Counted from the stretch's first letter, positions 17,375-26,191 are shown. The stretch: 64,000 nucleotides of DNA from Microvirga rosea (GCF_020595095.1 NZ_JAJDOP010000005.1:186001-250000), one strand, 5' to 3'. Notes: generated from the sequence alone by a model not told the origin. A program made the numbers and translations.

Positions 17375-18277
17375 ATGCCACCTGCCCGCAACCTCACGAC
17401 CTTGAGCCGCCGGACCCTTCTGGGGGCCGCCCTCGGGGCGTCATGCGTCGCACCGGCGCGCGGCAGCGCGGCCGAGCGGATCGCGGTGGTCGATTGGGCG
17501 ATGCTGGAAACGCTCCTGGCGATCGGGATCGTGCCGGTGGCGGCCACGGAGCTCGTTCAGTTCGGAAAAATCGCCCTCGAGCCGCCGCTCCCGCCGTCGG
17601 TCGCGGATCTCGGATTGCGCGGATCCCCCAACTTCGAGATGCTTCGCCTTTCGAACCCGGACCTCATCGTCAGCTCGCCATGGTTCGCCTGGGCGAAAGA
17701 GAGTCTTGAGCGTGTCGCGCCCGTCGCGTCCTATTCCGTCTATGAACCGGGACGCCCGCCCTATGCGCCCGCGGAGCAGGTGACCCGGGCCCTGGGCGAG
17801 CGGCTCGGACGGCAGCAGCAGGCTCAAGCCGCCATCGAGATTTCCGCACAGGAGCTCGAACGGGCGCGAGCACGGCTGACCGGCAAGGCGGCTCATCCGA
17901 TCTTCCTCATCAATCTCGGGGATGCGCGGCATTTTCGGGTGTTTGGTCCCGACAGCATGTTCGGCGATGTTCTCCAGCGCCTGGGTCTTGAGAATGCCTG
18001 GCCCCGTCCCACGAGCTACGGGGCCACGGCTCCGATCCCGCTCGAAGCGCTCGCCGAGGTGCCGCACGCGGCCATCGTCATCGTGTCCCCGGTCCCTCCG
18101 GACGCGCAGGGCACTCTCGCCACCAGCGCCCTTTGGAAAGCGATCCCGGCCGTCCGAGACCGCCGGGTCGCGATCATTCCGTCGGCCAACCCGTTCGGCG
18201 CGCTTCCGGCGGCGCGTCGGTTCGCCCGGCTCCTGACGGAGGCCCTTCTGGCGCCAGGAGCACGGTCCGATGGTTGA
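17375..18277 (+). CDS. Iron-siderophore ABC transporter substrate-binding protein (FhuD family)
   Basis: 300 residues with a Tat-type signal (LSRRTLLGAALGASCVAPARG). The mature part follows FhuD: IAVVDWAMLETLLAIGIVPVA, then SNPDLIVSSPWFAW and late VAIIPSANPFGALPAARRFA. Tat export fits folded binding proteins of this family. The helical-backbone class III fold is implied by family. It overlaps fhuB by 8 bases, so translation is coupled. Confidence 0.92.
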   Translation: MPPARNLTTLSRRTLLGAALGASCVAPARGSAAERIAVVDWAMLETLLAIGIVPVAATELVQFGKIALEPPLPPSVADLGLRGSPNFEMLRLSNPDLIVSSPWFAWAKESLERVAPVASYSVYEPGRPPYAPAEQVTRALGERLGRQQQAQAAIEISAQELERARARLTGKAAHPIFLINLGDARHFRVFGPDSMFGDVLQRLGLENAWPRPTSYGATAPIPLEALAEVPHAAIVIVSPVPPDAQGTLATSALWKAIPAVRDRRVAIIPSANPFGALPAARRFARLLTEALLAPGARSDG

Positions 18278-20240
18278 GGCACCGGCAACGCGATCCGCCA
18301 TCGTGTTCTGGGCGTTGGCAGCCGTGGGTGCCCTGGCACTCTGCAGTCATCAGATCGCCGGATTGCTGCCGCTCGGGAGCAGCGGAAGCTTCGATTTCAA
18401 CCGCGTTCTCTTGTTCAGCAGCCTGCTGCCCCGCGCGGCCGTCGCTCTGCTGGCCGGTGCGGCGCTCGGGCTCTCCGGCGCGTTGCTGCAGCAAGTCCTG
18501 AGAAACCCGATTGCCGATCCCTCCACGCTCGGCATCTCGGCGGGCGCGCAGCTCGCCATGACGGCCGCGACCTTGTTTGCACCCGCGCTGATGGAGGCGG
18601 GCCGTGAAACGGTCGCCTTCTTCGGCGGGAGCGCCGTCGTGGTCCTGCTCCTGTCCTTGACATGGAAACAGGGACTGGAGCCCGTCACGGTGGTGATCGC
18701 CGGAATGGTGATCTCCCTGATCGCCATCGCTCTGAGCGCAACGCTGATCCTGGCGAACGGCGAGTACATGATGTCTCTCCTCATCTGGGGAAGCGGCTCG
18801 CTCGGGCAGCAGGATTGGAGCCATGCCCGCACAATCGCTCTGGTGCTGGGGCTCTGCCTCCTCGGCGCCTTTCTCCTGAGGCGCCCCCTCGAAGTGCTCG
18901 AACTCGGCGATGCGGGCGCAAGGAGCATGGGTGCGAACCTCCTCGCTTTACGCCTTCTCGCGCTCGTTATCGCCGTGACGCTTGCCACCACCGTGACGGC
19001 ACAAGTGGGCATCATCGGCTTCGTGGGCCTTGCGGCGCCCACTTTCGCGAAACTGTGCGGCGCACGTCGGCGCAAGGACATCCTGCTGTCGGCTCCGGTG
19101 ATCGGCGCCATCGTGCTTTGGCTCACGGACGGCCTCATCCAACTCGGCTTTCGGGGCTCTGCGGAAATCGTTCCGACCGGTGCCGCGACGGCTTTGCTCG
19201 GCGGCCCGCTGCTTCTCTATCTCGTCCGTCGCATCCGGGTGTCACACCAGCAGCTTGCCGCGCCGTCACCAACGCCTGTGCGCCGCATCCGGCATGCCAG
19301 GCCTGCCCTCGTGATCCTCGCGTGCCTGACGGCCGCCGTCGCGGCTGCGGCGCTTCTGATCGGGCGTGGGCCGGAAGGCTGGCATGTGGCAACCGGATCT
19401 CTCCTGAACGATCTTCTCCCCTTCCGTGGGCCACGGGTCGTGGCGGCGGCAGCGGCGGGCTGCATGCTGGCGGCGGCGGGAGCGATGCTTCAGCGCCTGA
19501 CCGGCAATCCGATGGCCGGTCCCGAGGTTCTCGGTGTCAGCGCAGGCGCAGGGGTCGGCCTGACCGTCGTTCTGGTCACCCAGGCGGCTCCGACGCTTTC
19601 GTCCCGCCTCGCGGGAGCATTGATAGGGGTGCTGCTCGTTCTCGCGACACTCCTGGCGATCGCCGGACGAAAGGAAAGGCATCCGGAACGCCTTCTCCTG
19701 AGCGGCATCGCCATCGGGGCGTTCTGCAGCGCCATCGTCAATGCGGCGACGGCCACCGGCGATGCACGCGCCTTCCAGCTTCTCGCCTGGATCAGCGGCT
19801 CGACCCAACAGGTGACATGGGGCGAGGCTTGTGCATCGGCCGTCATCGCGGCGGCGTTGCTGGCGCCTCTTCCGTTCGTGATGCGATGGCTCGACATCCT
19901 GCCGCTCGGGTCGGCCTCGGCCCGCGCCGTCGGATTGCCGGTCCGCTCCGTTCATCTTTCCCTGCTTCTTTTGTCCTCGGGACTGACGGCGGCGGCCTCA
20001 CTTCTTGTGGGACCGCTCAGTCTCGTAGGACTGGTCGCGCCGCACATGGCGCGACTTGCAGGCTTCTCGCGTGCGAACCAGGTGCTTGCCGCAATCCTCA
20101 TCGGATCCGTCCTGATGGTCGGAGCGGATTGGCTCTGCCGGGTCGCGACCTTTCCGTACCAGCTTCCGTTGGGCCTCTTCGCATCGCTCATCGGTGGGCC
20201 CTATCTCATCTGGCTTCTGCGCACACGCCGCGCAGGATGA
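18270..20240 (+). CDS. fhuB: Fe3+-hydroxamate ABC transporter permease, double-length (FhuB)
   Basis: 656 residues comprising two tandem FecCD/BtuC-type halves (about 1-330 and 340-656), as in FhuB. Each half repeats the family motifs: RAAVALLAGAALGLSGALLQ and LRNPIADPSTLGISAGAQ in the first, AAAGCMLAAAGAMLQRLTGN and PMAGPEVLGVSAGAGVG in the second, plus VGLAAPTFAK and VGLVAPHMARLAG coupling loops. About 20 helices are predicted. One polypeptide would replace the usual permease dimer, driven by the ATPase at 13823-14638. Confidence 0.95.
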   Translation: MVEAPATRSAIVFWALAAVGALALCSHQIAGLLPLGSSGSFDFNRVLLFSSLLPRAAVALLAGAALGLSGALLQQVLRNPIADPSTLGISAGAQLAMTAATLFAPALMEAGRETVAFFGGSAVVVLLLSLTWKQGLEPVTVVIAGMVISLIAIALSATLILANGEYMMSLLIWGSGSLGQQDWSHARTIALVLGLCLLGAFLLRRPLEVLELGDAGARSMGANLLALRLLALVIAVTLATTVTAQVGIIGFVGLAAPTFAKLCGARRRKDILLSAPVIGAIVLWLTDGLIQLGFRGSAEIVPTGAATALLGGPLLLYLVRRIRVSHQQLAAPSPTPVRRIRHARPALVILACLTAAVAAAALLIGRGPEGWHVATGSLLNDLLPFRGPRVVAAAAAGCMLAAAGAMLQRLTGNPMAGPEVLGVSAGAGVGLTVVLVTQAAPTLSSRLAGALIGVLLVLATLLAIAGRKERHPERLLLSGIAIGAFCSAIVNAATATGDARAFQLLAWISGSTQQVTWGEACASAVIAAALLAPLPFVMRWLDILPLGSASARAVGLPVRSVHLSLLLLSSGLTAAASLLVGPLSLVGLVAPHMARLAGFSRANQVLAAILIGSVLMVGADWLCRVATFPYQLPLGLFASLIGGPYLIWLLRTRRAG

Positions 20241-20260
20241 TTTCGTGAAGGAGCCATTTC

Positions 20261-21343
20261 GTGACGTCGCCATCTCTGAGTGCTCATGCCCACGTGTCTC
20301 TGACGATGCCGAATGCGGTCATGGGCAAGTTGTGCGACTACTTCGCCGAGTTCGGCGAAGTGAGCAGAACCGCGCATTCCGCCCGCCTGGCGATGGCCTT
20401 TGGAACGCTCACGATCACCGCCGGCGACAATGGCCTGGATCTTCGCGCCGAAGCGCATGATCCGACCTCCTTGTCCTACGTGAAGATGAGCGTTGCGGAA
20501 CATCTGTCGACCTTCGTCGTGGATGAGAAACCGCGTCTCGTCTGGACCGGTGACGGCGCGGCCGGGACACCGCTTCCCTATTTTCGCGAGATGCGCGTCG
20601 TGAGCGCGCGCAACGTCACGCCGCGCATGCGCAGAGTCACATTGAGCGGACCGGATATCGGACGCTTTGAAACGGGCGGATTGCATGTGCGCCTCCTGAT
20701 CCCGCCGAAGGCCGGGCAAGCGCCGTCATGGCCCGTGACCGGCGAAGACGGCCGCCCCGTCTGGCCGACCGGAGAGGATCGCCCGATCATCCGGATCTAC
20801 ACGATCCGCCACATCGATGCGGCGCGCGGCGAAATGGATATCGATATCGTTCTGCACGATGGGGATGCGACGCCGGGCTCCACATGGGCCAGACAGGCCG
20901 CGCCGGGCGACCTGGTCGGCGTGATGGGCCCCGGAGGCGGTGACGTTCCGGTGGCGGATTGGTATCTGTTCGCCGGCGATGAAACCGCCCTTCCCGCGAT
21001 CAGCCGGATCCTGAATTCCCTTCCGGCCGGATGCCAGGCGACGGCGATCGTGGAAGTGGAGGACGAGACAGAAGAGCAGCCTCTCCGCTCCAATGCCAAA
21101 CTCGACATCCGCTGGATCCATCGCAAAGGCTCTCCCGGCGCAACGCGGTCAATGATGGAAGACGCCATTCGTCAGGTCGGCGTGCCGGCGGGCGACATGC
21201 GCCGCTTCATCTGGGCCGGCTGCGAAAGAGAGACCTGTCTGTGCCTGAAGAAGCTCGTGCGAAGGGAATGGCAAATCCCGACCTCCGAGCATCTGATCGC
21301 CGCCTATTGGCGTGCGGGCTGCTCCGGCGACAATCTCGACTGA
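20261..21343 (+). CDS. Siderophore-interacting protein with N-terminal DUF2218 domain
   Basis: 360 residues. Residues 1-95 form a DUF2218 domain (ending in VAEHLSTFVV). From about 105 it is a ViuB/SIP-type FAD-binding reductase: MRVVSARNVTPRMRRVTLSG, flavin motif IRIYTIRHID, then a C-terminal pyridine-nucleotide domain ending in LIAAYWRAGCSG. Such proteins reduce ferric siderophores in the cytoplasm to release iron. Starts at GTG with GAAGGAG seven bases upstream, 20 bp after fhuB. The cysteine trio CERETCLC near residue 322 is unusual and worth checking. Confidence 0.9.
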   Translation: MTSPSLSAHAHVSLTMPNAVMGKLCDYFAEFGEVSRTAHSARLAMAFGTLTITAGDNGLDLRAEAHDPTSLSYVKMSVAEHLSTFVVDEKPRLVWTGDGAAGTPLPYFREMRVVSARNVTPRMRRVTLSGPDIGRFETGGLHVRLLIPPKAGQAPSWPVTGEDGRPVWPTGEDRPIIRIYTIRHIDAARGEMDIDIVLHDGDATPGSTWARQAAPGDLVGVMGPGGGDVPVADWYLFAGDETALPAISRILNSLPAGCQATAIVEVEDETEEQPLRSNAKLDIRWIHRKGSPGATRSMMEDAIRQVGVPAGDMRRFIWAGCERETCLCLKKLVRREWQIPTSEHLIAAYWRAGCSGDNLD

Positions 21344-21637
21344 TAGCCCAAGGCGAGACGTTCTCGGACATCCGGATGGAGACGGCGGCGAGGCCCGTAT
21401 CGTTTCAGCCGCGGCGGAAACATGCCGCGTTGCTTTCCGCAACTCAGTAAAACCCCCATCCTGAACCAAGTGTTTTCCCGTAATCGTGAATATTGCATGG
21501 GCTGCTCAATGGTTTGTCGCAACGATCTTTGACCGCAATAGTATTCCGGCCCGAATACAGGTACGGTTTTGGGGAGATCATGCCTGCTGATCCTGCGGCG
21601 TACGCCGAGGTCGTCAATCGGAGCCGAGGAGGCAACG

Positions 21638-23083
21638 ATGATCCGAGTCGGGATGAAGTACCAACACATGGTTCGTGGCCTCGACTGCCCTTGTCACAGT
21701 CCGCAGATCCGACAGGTGGTGGACAGGCTGGCAAGCTTCTCGCGGCGCGGATTTCTGAGCGGCCTGGGTGCTGCGCTGGCAACGTCCGGAAGCGCGGCTC
21801 GGGCCTTCGCGCAACCTGCGGGCCCAACCGGCAAGATATTGCTGCGCCAGCTGCGTCTGTTCGATGGCACAAACCCGATACGGGAAGGTACCCAAGTCCT
21901 GATCGAGCGGAACAGGATCGCGTCGGTCGACACGACCAACAGCGCGCCGCCATCCGACGCCGTCATTATCGATTGCAGCAATCGTGTTCTCATGCCGGGA
22001 TTGATCGACGCCCACTGGCACGCGCTTTTAGCGGCTATTCCGGCGGCGGTTCTGGCGGCAGCGGATCCGGGCTATATCTTCACGGCGGCGACAGCCGAAG
22101 CCGAGCGCACGCTGCTGCGGGGTTTTACAACGATCCGCGATCTCGGCGGCCCGGTTTTCTCCTTCAAGCAGGCGATCGACGACGGGCTCATTCCGGGGCC
22201 GCGCATCTATCCTTCCGGCGCGATGATCACGACCTCGGGCGGCCATGGCGACCTGCGCATGCTCACGGATCTGCCCCGGCGATCCGGCCAGCTCAGTTCG
22301 ATCGAGACACTGGGTGGCAGCATGATCGCCGACAGCATCGGCGAAGTGCAGCTGCGCACACGGGAACAACTGCTGCAGGGCGCGTCACAATTGAAACTAG
22401 TCGGCGGCGGCGGCGTGTCATCGCCCCGAAGCCCGCTCGACATGACGACCTTCAGTGAAACCGACCTGCGCGCCGCCGTCGATGTCGCCAGGGATTGGAA
22501 CACCTATGTGACGGTGCATGCCTATGCTCCGAATACGATTCGACGCGCCATCGCCGCCGGCGCCGCCTGCATCGAACACGCTCACCTGATGGATGAGGAC
22601 ACCGCGAGGATCATGGCCGACCAGGGCGTTTGGCTGAGCATTCAGCCGTTTCTCAGCGCCGAGGATTCCGTGCCGCTGACGGGCCCGAGCCAGGACAAGT
22701 TGCGGCAGGTCATTGCAGGAACGGACATGGCCTACACCCTGGCACGCAAGCACAAGATCAAGACGGCGTTCGGCTCCGACCTGCTTTTCTCCGCTACCAT
22801 GGCGGCCCGTCAGGGTAACATGCTGACGCACCTGACGCGCTGGTACGCCAATCTTGAGATCCTCCGGATGGCGACGTCAACGAACGCCGAGCTGCTGGGC
22901 CTGTCTCATCAGCGCAATCCTTATCCGGGCAAATTGGGAGTCATCGAGGAAGGAGCCTTCGCGGACCTCCTCGTGATCGATGGAGACCCTGTCGAGAACA
23001 TTAGCCTGATCGAGAACCCCGACGCGAACCTTCGACTCATCATGAAGGACGGCAAGATCCATAAGAATACGCTTGCCGGTTGA
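21638..23083 (+). CDS. Tat-exported metal-dependent amidohydrolase
   Basis: 481 residues. A twin-arginine motif (FSRRGFLSGLG) begins at about residue 35, unusually far from the start, behind an N-region with CPCHSPQIRQ. The enzyme domain has metal motif LMPGLIDAHWH, a FTTIRDLGGP strand, VHAYAPNTIRRAI and IEHAHLMD, then FGSDLLFS. These are characteristic of the imidazolonepropionase-like / Xaa-Pro dipeptidase amidohydrolases. Starts at 21638, with GAGGAGG upstream. Substrate unknown. No partner gene is adjacent; the 294 bp before it holds nothing recognised. Confidence 0.88.
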   Translation: MIRVGMKYQHMVRGLDCPCHSPQIRQVVDRLASFSRRGFLSGLGAALATSGSAARAFAQPAGPTGKILLRQLRLFDGTNPIREGTQVLIERNRIASVDTTNSAPPSDAVIIDCSNRVLMPGLIDAHWHALLAAIPAAVLAAADPGYIFTAATAEAERTLLRGFTTIRDLGGPVFSFKQAIDDGLIPGPRIYPSGAMITTSGGHGDLRMLTDLPRRSGQLSSIETLGGSMIADSIGEVQLRTREQLLQGASQLKLVGGGGVSSPRSPLDMTTFSETDLRAAVDVARDWNTYVTVHAYAPNTIRRAIAAGAACIEHAHLMDEDTARIMADQGVWLSIQPFLSAEDSVPLTGPSQDKLRQVIAGTDMAYTLARKHKIKTAFGSDLLFSATMAARQGNMLTHLTRWYANLEILRMATSTNAELLGLSHQRNPYPGKLGVIEEGAFADLLVIDGDPVENISLIENPDANLRLIMKDGKIHKNTLAG

Positions 23084-23195
23084 GGCAGGGAAACGAACGG
23101 CAGATCTTCGCCGTCGGCGCAGCGATGTGAGACCGGAATTGCCTTTCCCGCGCGTTCAGTGATTGCCCCTCGATATCATTGTTCTCATTTTGTTC

Positions 23196-23224
23196 TTGAC
23201 TGGCGGGACAAGCTGAGCTATATC
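23196..23224 (+). promoter_or_regulatory. Sigma70-type promoter of repeat copy A
   Basis: TTGACT (23196-23201), a 17-bp spacer, and TATATC (23219-23224) make a near-consensus housekeeping promoter. The same boxes and spacing occur in copy B although 5 spacer bases have changed. The predicted transcript starts near 23231. No ribosome site or gene follows, pointing to a non-coding transcript. Confidence 0.65.
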
Positions 23225-23230
23225 GTTACG

Positions 23231-23549
23231 CAGATCAGGTCCTGACGAGGGGCGCACTCGCGAGGCGTCGCAAGAGCGGGACCGGACACGGTCCCGTGCT
23301 CGCTTCCTACGCAGAAGCAAGTGACGGGAGGCCCAGGATGCTTGGGCGGGTTGTCGGGATCGGTCGCAGGCCCCCGTCGCACGAGACGGATCCCGCCTGC
23401 GGCGAGACCTGAGCCTTGCCTCTCCTGTCCGCCTAAAAGAACCGTGCGCGAAGAGGCCTCCCGGCTCTTCCCTTCTCCTCATCCGCGAGCCGGGCTGCCC
23501 GACGCGCCACCCTCGATCGCTTCCCCTCCGGGCCACTCAGCCCGGAGGA
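23231..23549 (+). ncRNA. Candidate structured non-coding RNA, copy A
   Basis: Downstream of the conserved promoter, about 320 nt are packed with hairpins. GGGACC/GGTCCC pairs at 23278-23295. GCTTC-CTACGCA-GAAGC pairs at 23302-23318. CCCGGCTC (23460-23467) pairs with GAGCCGGG (23487-23494). CCTCCGGGC/GCCCGGAGG closes the region. Compared with copy B, the second hairpin has changed both arms yet still pairs and keeps ACGCAG. The last stem is kept while its loop differs. I see no tmRNA, RNase P, SRP or 6S signature. The 3' end is uncertain because no T-run follows the last stem. Confidence 0.55.
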
Positions 23550-23576
23550 CATGGCCCCATGCCGTGACGCGCTCCG

Positions 23577-23724
23577 CCGTCATTCCGGGGCGAGCCTCAG
23601 CGAGAGCCCGGAACCCAGAACCACGACCGTTCAGGAGAAAGAGCCATGGCAGCCGTTGCGTTCTTTTCCAGCACCCTCAGCGTGTATGGGTTCCGGGCTC
23701 GCCTGCGGCGCCCCGGAATGACGG
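23577..23724. repeat. 148-bp palindromic intergenic unit, copy 1
   Basis: The ends CCGTCATTCCGGGGC and GCCCCGGAATGACGG are exact 15-bp inverted repeats. Inside are a second pair, AGCCCGGAACCCA and TGGGTTCCGGGCT. The whole unit can form a long stem or cruciform. It resembles the REP-like palindromes common in methylobacterial and bradyrhizobial intergenic DNA. It forms the 3' part of repeat copy A, and the same-sized unit is in copy B. Confidence 0.85.
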
Positions 23725-23735
23725 TGGTGCTCTGT

Positions 23736-23880
23736 CCTTCCGGGGCGAGCCGCGCGAGAGCCCGGAACCCAGAGCCGCTAACGATCCCGGATCAGGAGCC
23801 ATGGCAGCCGCGCACCCGTCCACAAACCTCAGCGGCTCTGGGTTCCGGGCCCGGCCCGCAGGGCCGTCCCGGAATGACGG
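23736..23880. repeat. 148-bp-type palindromic unit, diverged copy 2
   Basis: A second, diverged unit directly follows the first. It has TTCCGGGGC with CCCGGAACCCA on the left and TGGGTTCCGGG with CCCGGAATGACGG on the right. The interior keeps CAGGAGCCATGGCAGCC. The 39 bp between it and the next gene contain a further CCCGGAACC remnant. Confidence 0.8.
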
Positions 23881-23919
23881 GGGTGCTCTATCGTCCCGGA
23901 ACCCGGGCCGTTTCAAGGA

Positions 23920-24936
23920 TCAGGAAACTTGAACGATCAGCTTGCCGAAGTTCCGCCCTTCGAGAAGTCCGATAAACGCGTCCGGGGCGCTTTCGAGGCC
24001 CTGCACGATATCTTCCTTGTACCTGACGCGCCCGTCCGCGATCCATTGCGCCATGTCCCTGTAGAAGGCGGGCCGCTGGTCGACGAACTCCCTCTGGATG
24101 AAACCGCGGATCAACAGGCTCTTGGTGAGAATGTCCCGCATGAGGATCGGCAGCCGGTCCGGTCCCTCGAAAGGTCCGGTGCTGTTGTATTGGGCGACAA
24201 GGCCGCAGACCGGAATGCGGGCGAACGGATTGAGCAAGGGGAAAACCGCATCCCACACGGCTCCGCCGACATTCTCGAAATAGACGTCGATGCCGTTCGG
24301 GCAGGCGGCCCTGAGCTCCTCGGCGAAAGTCGGCGAGCGATGGTCGATGGCGGCATCGAAGCCGAAGGCGTCCTTCACCACGGCGCACTTGTCTGCGCCG
24401 CCCGCGATCCCGACAGCCCGAGCTCCCTTGAGGCGCGCGATCTGCCCCACCGCCGAACCGACCGGTCCGCTTGCCGCAGCCACCACCACGGTCTCGCCGG
24501 GCTTGGGCTGCGCAATGGTGAGCAGTCCCGCATAGGCCGTAAAGCCGGGCATGCCGAGAACCCCGAGGGCCGTCGTCACGGGCGCGGCTTCCGGATCGAG
24601 CTTGCGCAATCCCGTGCCGTCGGACACCGCATGGGATTGCCATCCCGAATGCGACAAGACGATATCGCCGACGGCGAAATCCGGATGGCGGCTCTCGATC
24701 ACTTCGGCGACCGTACCGCCTTCCATCACTTGGCCGATCCCCACCGGAGCGGCATAGGACTTCGCATCGCTCATCCGTCCCCGCATATAGGGATCAAGCG
24801 AGAGATAGCGGATCTTGAGCAGCACTTCGCCCGTTCCCGGAGCCGGAACCGGAGCTTGCACGACGTTGAAATTCGCAGGCGAAGGCCGACCGGTCGGGCG
24901 CGAGGCGAGGACGACCTGGAGGTTATGTTCCGGCAC
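23920..24936 (-). CDS. NADP-dependent oxidoreductase, CurA / leukotriene B4 12-hydroxydehydrogenase type
   Basis: 338 residues of the zinc-free medium-chain reductase family. Motifs are YLSLDPYMRGRMSD near residue 45, MPGFTAYAGLL near 130, nucleotide-binding AAASGPVGSAVGQIARLKGA near 153, then GGADKC and FENVGG. Such enzymes reduce alpha,beta-unsaturated carbonyl compounds with NADPH. It lies 57 bp downstream of the DUF2218 gene and may share its transcript. Physiological substrate unknown. Confidence 0.9.
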   Translation of the reverse strand: MPEHNLQVVLASRPTGRPSPANFNVVQAPVPAPGTGEVLLKIRYLSLDPYMRGRMSDAKSYAAPVGIGQVMEGGTVAEVIESRHPDFAVGDIVLSHSGWQSHAVSDGTGLRKLDPEAAPVTTALGVLGMPGFTAYAGLLTIAQPKPGETVVVAAASGPVGSAVGQIARLKGARAVGIAGGADKCAVVKDAFGFDAAIDHRSPTFAEELRAACPNGIDVYFENVGGAVWDAVFPLLNPFARIPVCGLVAQYNSTGPFEGPDRLPILMRDILTKSLLIRGFIQREFVDQRPAFYRDMAQWIADGRVRYKEDIVQGLESAPDAFIGLLEGRNFGKLIVQVS

Positions 24937-24993
24937 AGCGTAAACCTTTCAATAGGGAGAGGGAATCATGAATGTCCCCGGAGCATCGCCGGT

Positions 24994-25284
24994 CTACCCC
25001 TCGCGAGTCCACACGATCTCCAGCGGTTCCCGGAACGCAAAGCGCAGCAGATGATCGGCGACGACCTGCTCCATGCGGGAGATCCCCTCCTCCGATGCGC
25101 CGCTGAGCGTGATGCGCAGGTGATCGGGGCCCGCCTCCAGGATGCAGGGTCCGTTCGGCAGCGGGATGTCGGCGCGCTCCGCATTGTAGGTGAGATCAGG
25201 GAAGCGGTGGCTCCAATGCTTGCTGAGCTGGGTCAGGTACTTGCTGGCGTGCTCGGTGCGAACCTCGGAACGGGACATGATCAT
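24994..25284 (-). CDS. DUF2218 domain protein
   Basis: 96 residues, a stand-alone DUF2218 domain. Recognisable features are ASKYLTQLSKHWSHRFPDL and the end VVADHLLRFAFREPLEIVW. DUF2218 has no established activity; it is often found near or fused to siderophore-interacting reductases, and a fused version occurs at 20261-21343. Starts at ATG 25284 behind GGAGAGG; ATG 25278 is an alternative. Confidence 0.85.
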   Translation of the reverse strand: MIMSRSEVRTEHASKYLTQLSKHWSHRFPDLTYNAERADIPLPNGPCILEAGPDHLRITLSGASEEGISRMEQVVADHLLRFAFREPLEIVWTREG

Positions 25285-25518
25285 CGAAACGGTTCCTCTC
25301 CATCAACGGCGCGGGACTATCGGACGATAACGACCGAAGAGCTGAAGAATAGGGACCTTCGGGAACGGGCGGCAGAATGGCGGCGAACATATGTGCCATG
25401 CACCCCGGGCCGCTGACTTTCGGGACGCAGCCCTATGCGAGGCGGGACGGTGATCGGCGGCGGGCCGCTCGCGGGATCGCGGAACTCAGAAGAAGAGATA
25501 TGTTTGGGAAGGAATATT

Positions 25519-25594
<76 letters not shown>

Positions 25595-25678
25595 ACGCTG
25601 GCCGCGGTGATGGGGCACCGCGGAAAGGATCGCCGCCGAGAGGCAGCGGCGCTTCTATAGTCGGGTCCGATCAGAGGT

Positions 25679-26059
25679 TCAAGCCTCTTCATCGTCCTCC
25701 AGATCACTGTCGATCAGGTCCGACACATCGTCGTCCCCTTCCTCTTCATCCTCAAGGAAGGTGTCGTCGTCGGCCACGTCATCGGCCACGTCGATATCGT
25801 CGTCGGTCGGAAGATCCTTATCGGCCTCGCCAGCCTCGACCTCGTCGAGTGACACCATCTCGGCGCCGGCCGTCTCGAGCTCGGTCTCGTCCTCATCCTC
25901 GGTCGAACGAGCAACGGCAGGAGCCGCCACGCGGCTGAGTGCCGTAACCTGAAAGACGGTGCCGCATTTCGGGCAGACGGCGGGATCTCTGTTGAGATCG
26001 TAGAATTTCGCGCCGCAGCTCATGCACTGGCGCTTCAAGCCGAGTTCCGGTTTGGCCAC
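25679..26059 (-). CDS. TIGR02300 family zinc-ribbon protein (FYDLN acid)
   Basis: 126 residues. The N-terminus has a two-CxxC zinc ribbon, CMSCGAKFYDLNRDP followed by CPKCGTVF, that defines the family. The rest is a very acidic tail (about residues 50-126) with almost no basic residues. Found in alphaproteobacteria, usually beside aroA; function unknown. The start is GTG at 26059 (MAKPELGLKRQ), as the upstream extension is not conserved in style. Confidence 0.9.
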   Translation of the reverse strand: MAKPELGLKRQCMSCGAKFYDLNRDPAVCPKCGTVFQVTALSRVAAPAVARSTEDEDETELETAGAEMVSLDEVEAGEADKDLPTDDDIDVADDVADDDTFLEDEEEGDDDVSDLIDSDLEDDEEA

Positions 26060-26191
26060 GGGTTCATGCCTCAATGTGAATGTTGGGAAGGCTCCGTTAG
26101 TCGCGAGGGCCCCCCTTGTCAAATAAGAAATTGCAGGAGAAGTCCAGACAGGGCCGCCTGCCCGGATGACGGCACCGAATGCCCGTGTTAG

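Larger units (their letters stand above)
23181..23736 (+). repeat. Long intergenic repeat, copy A
   Basis: A non-coding element of about 550 bp that recurs inverted at about 48800-49356. Similarity begins abruptly at GTTCTCATTTTGTTCTTGAC and continues to the end of a 148-bp palindrome. The copies are almost identical over long runs; differences are concentrated in the promoter spacer, the hairpin at 23299-23321 and the loop at 23532-23537. No transposase, target duplication or coding frame conserved by codon pattern was seen. It occupies most of the 836-bp gap between the amidohydrolase and the CurA-like gene. Confidence 0.9.

Noticed and set aside
23231-23549. Repeat as tmRNA, RNase P RNA, SRP RNA or 6S RNA
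   Set aside because: No tRNA-like ends or tag, no RNase P core segments, no GGAA-loop SRP domain, and the presence of two copies argues against these.
23156-23932. Reading frames of 79-203 residues on both strands in repeat copy A
   Set aside because: They are Arg/Pro-rich, overlap hairpins and palindromes, and their counterpart in copy B breaks frame and ends. This is structured non-coding DNA.
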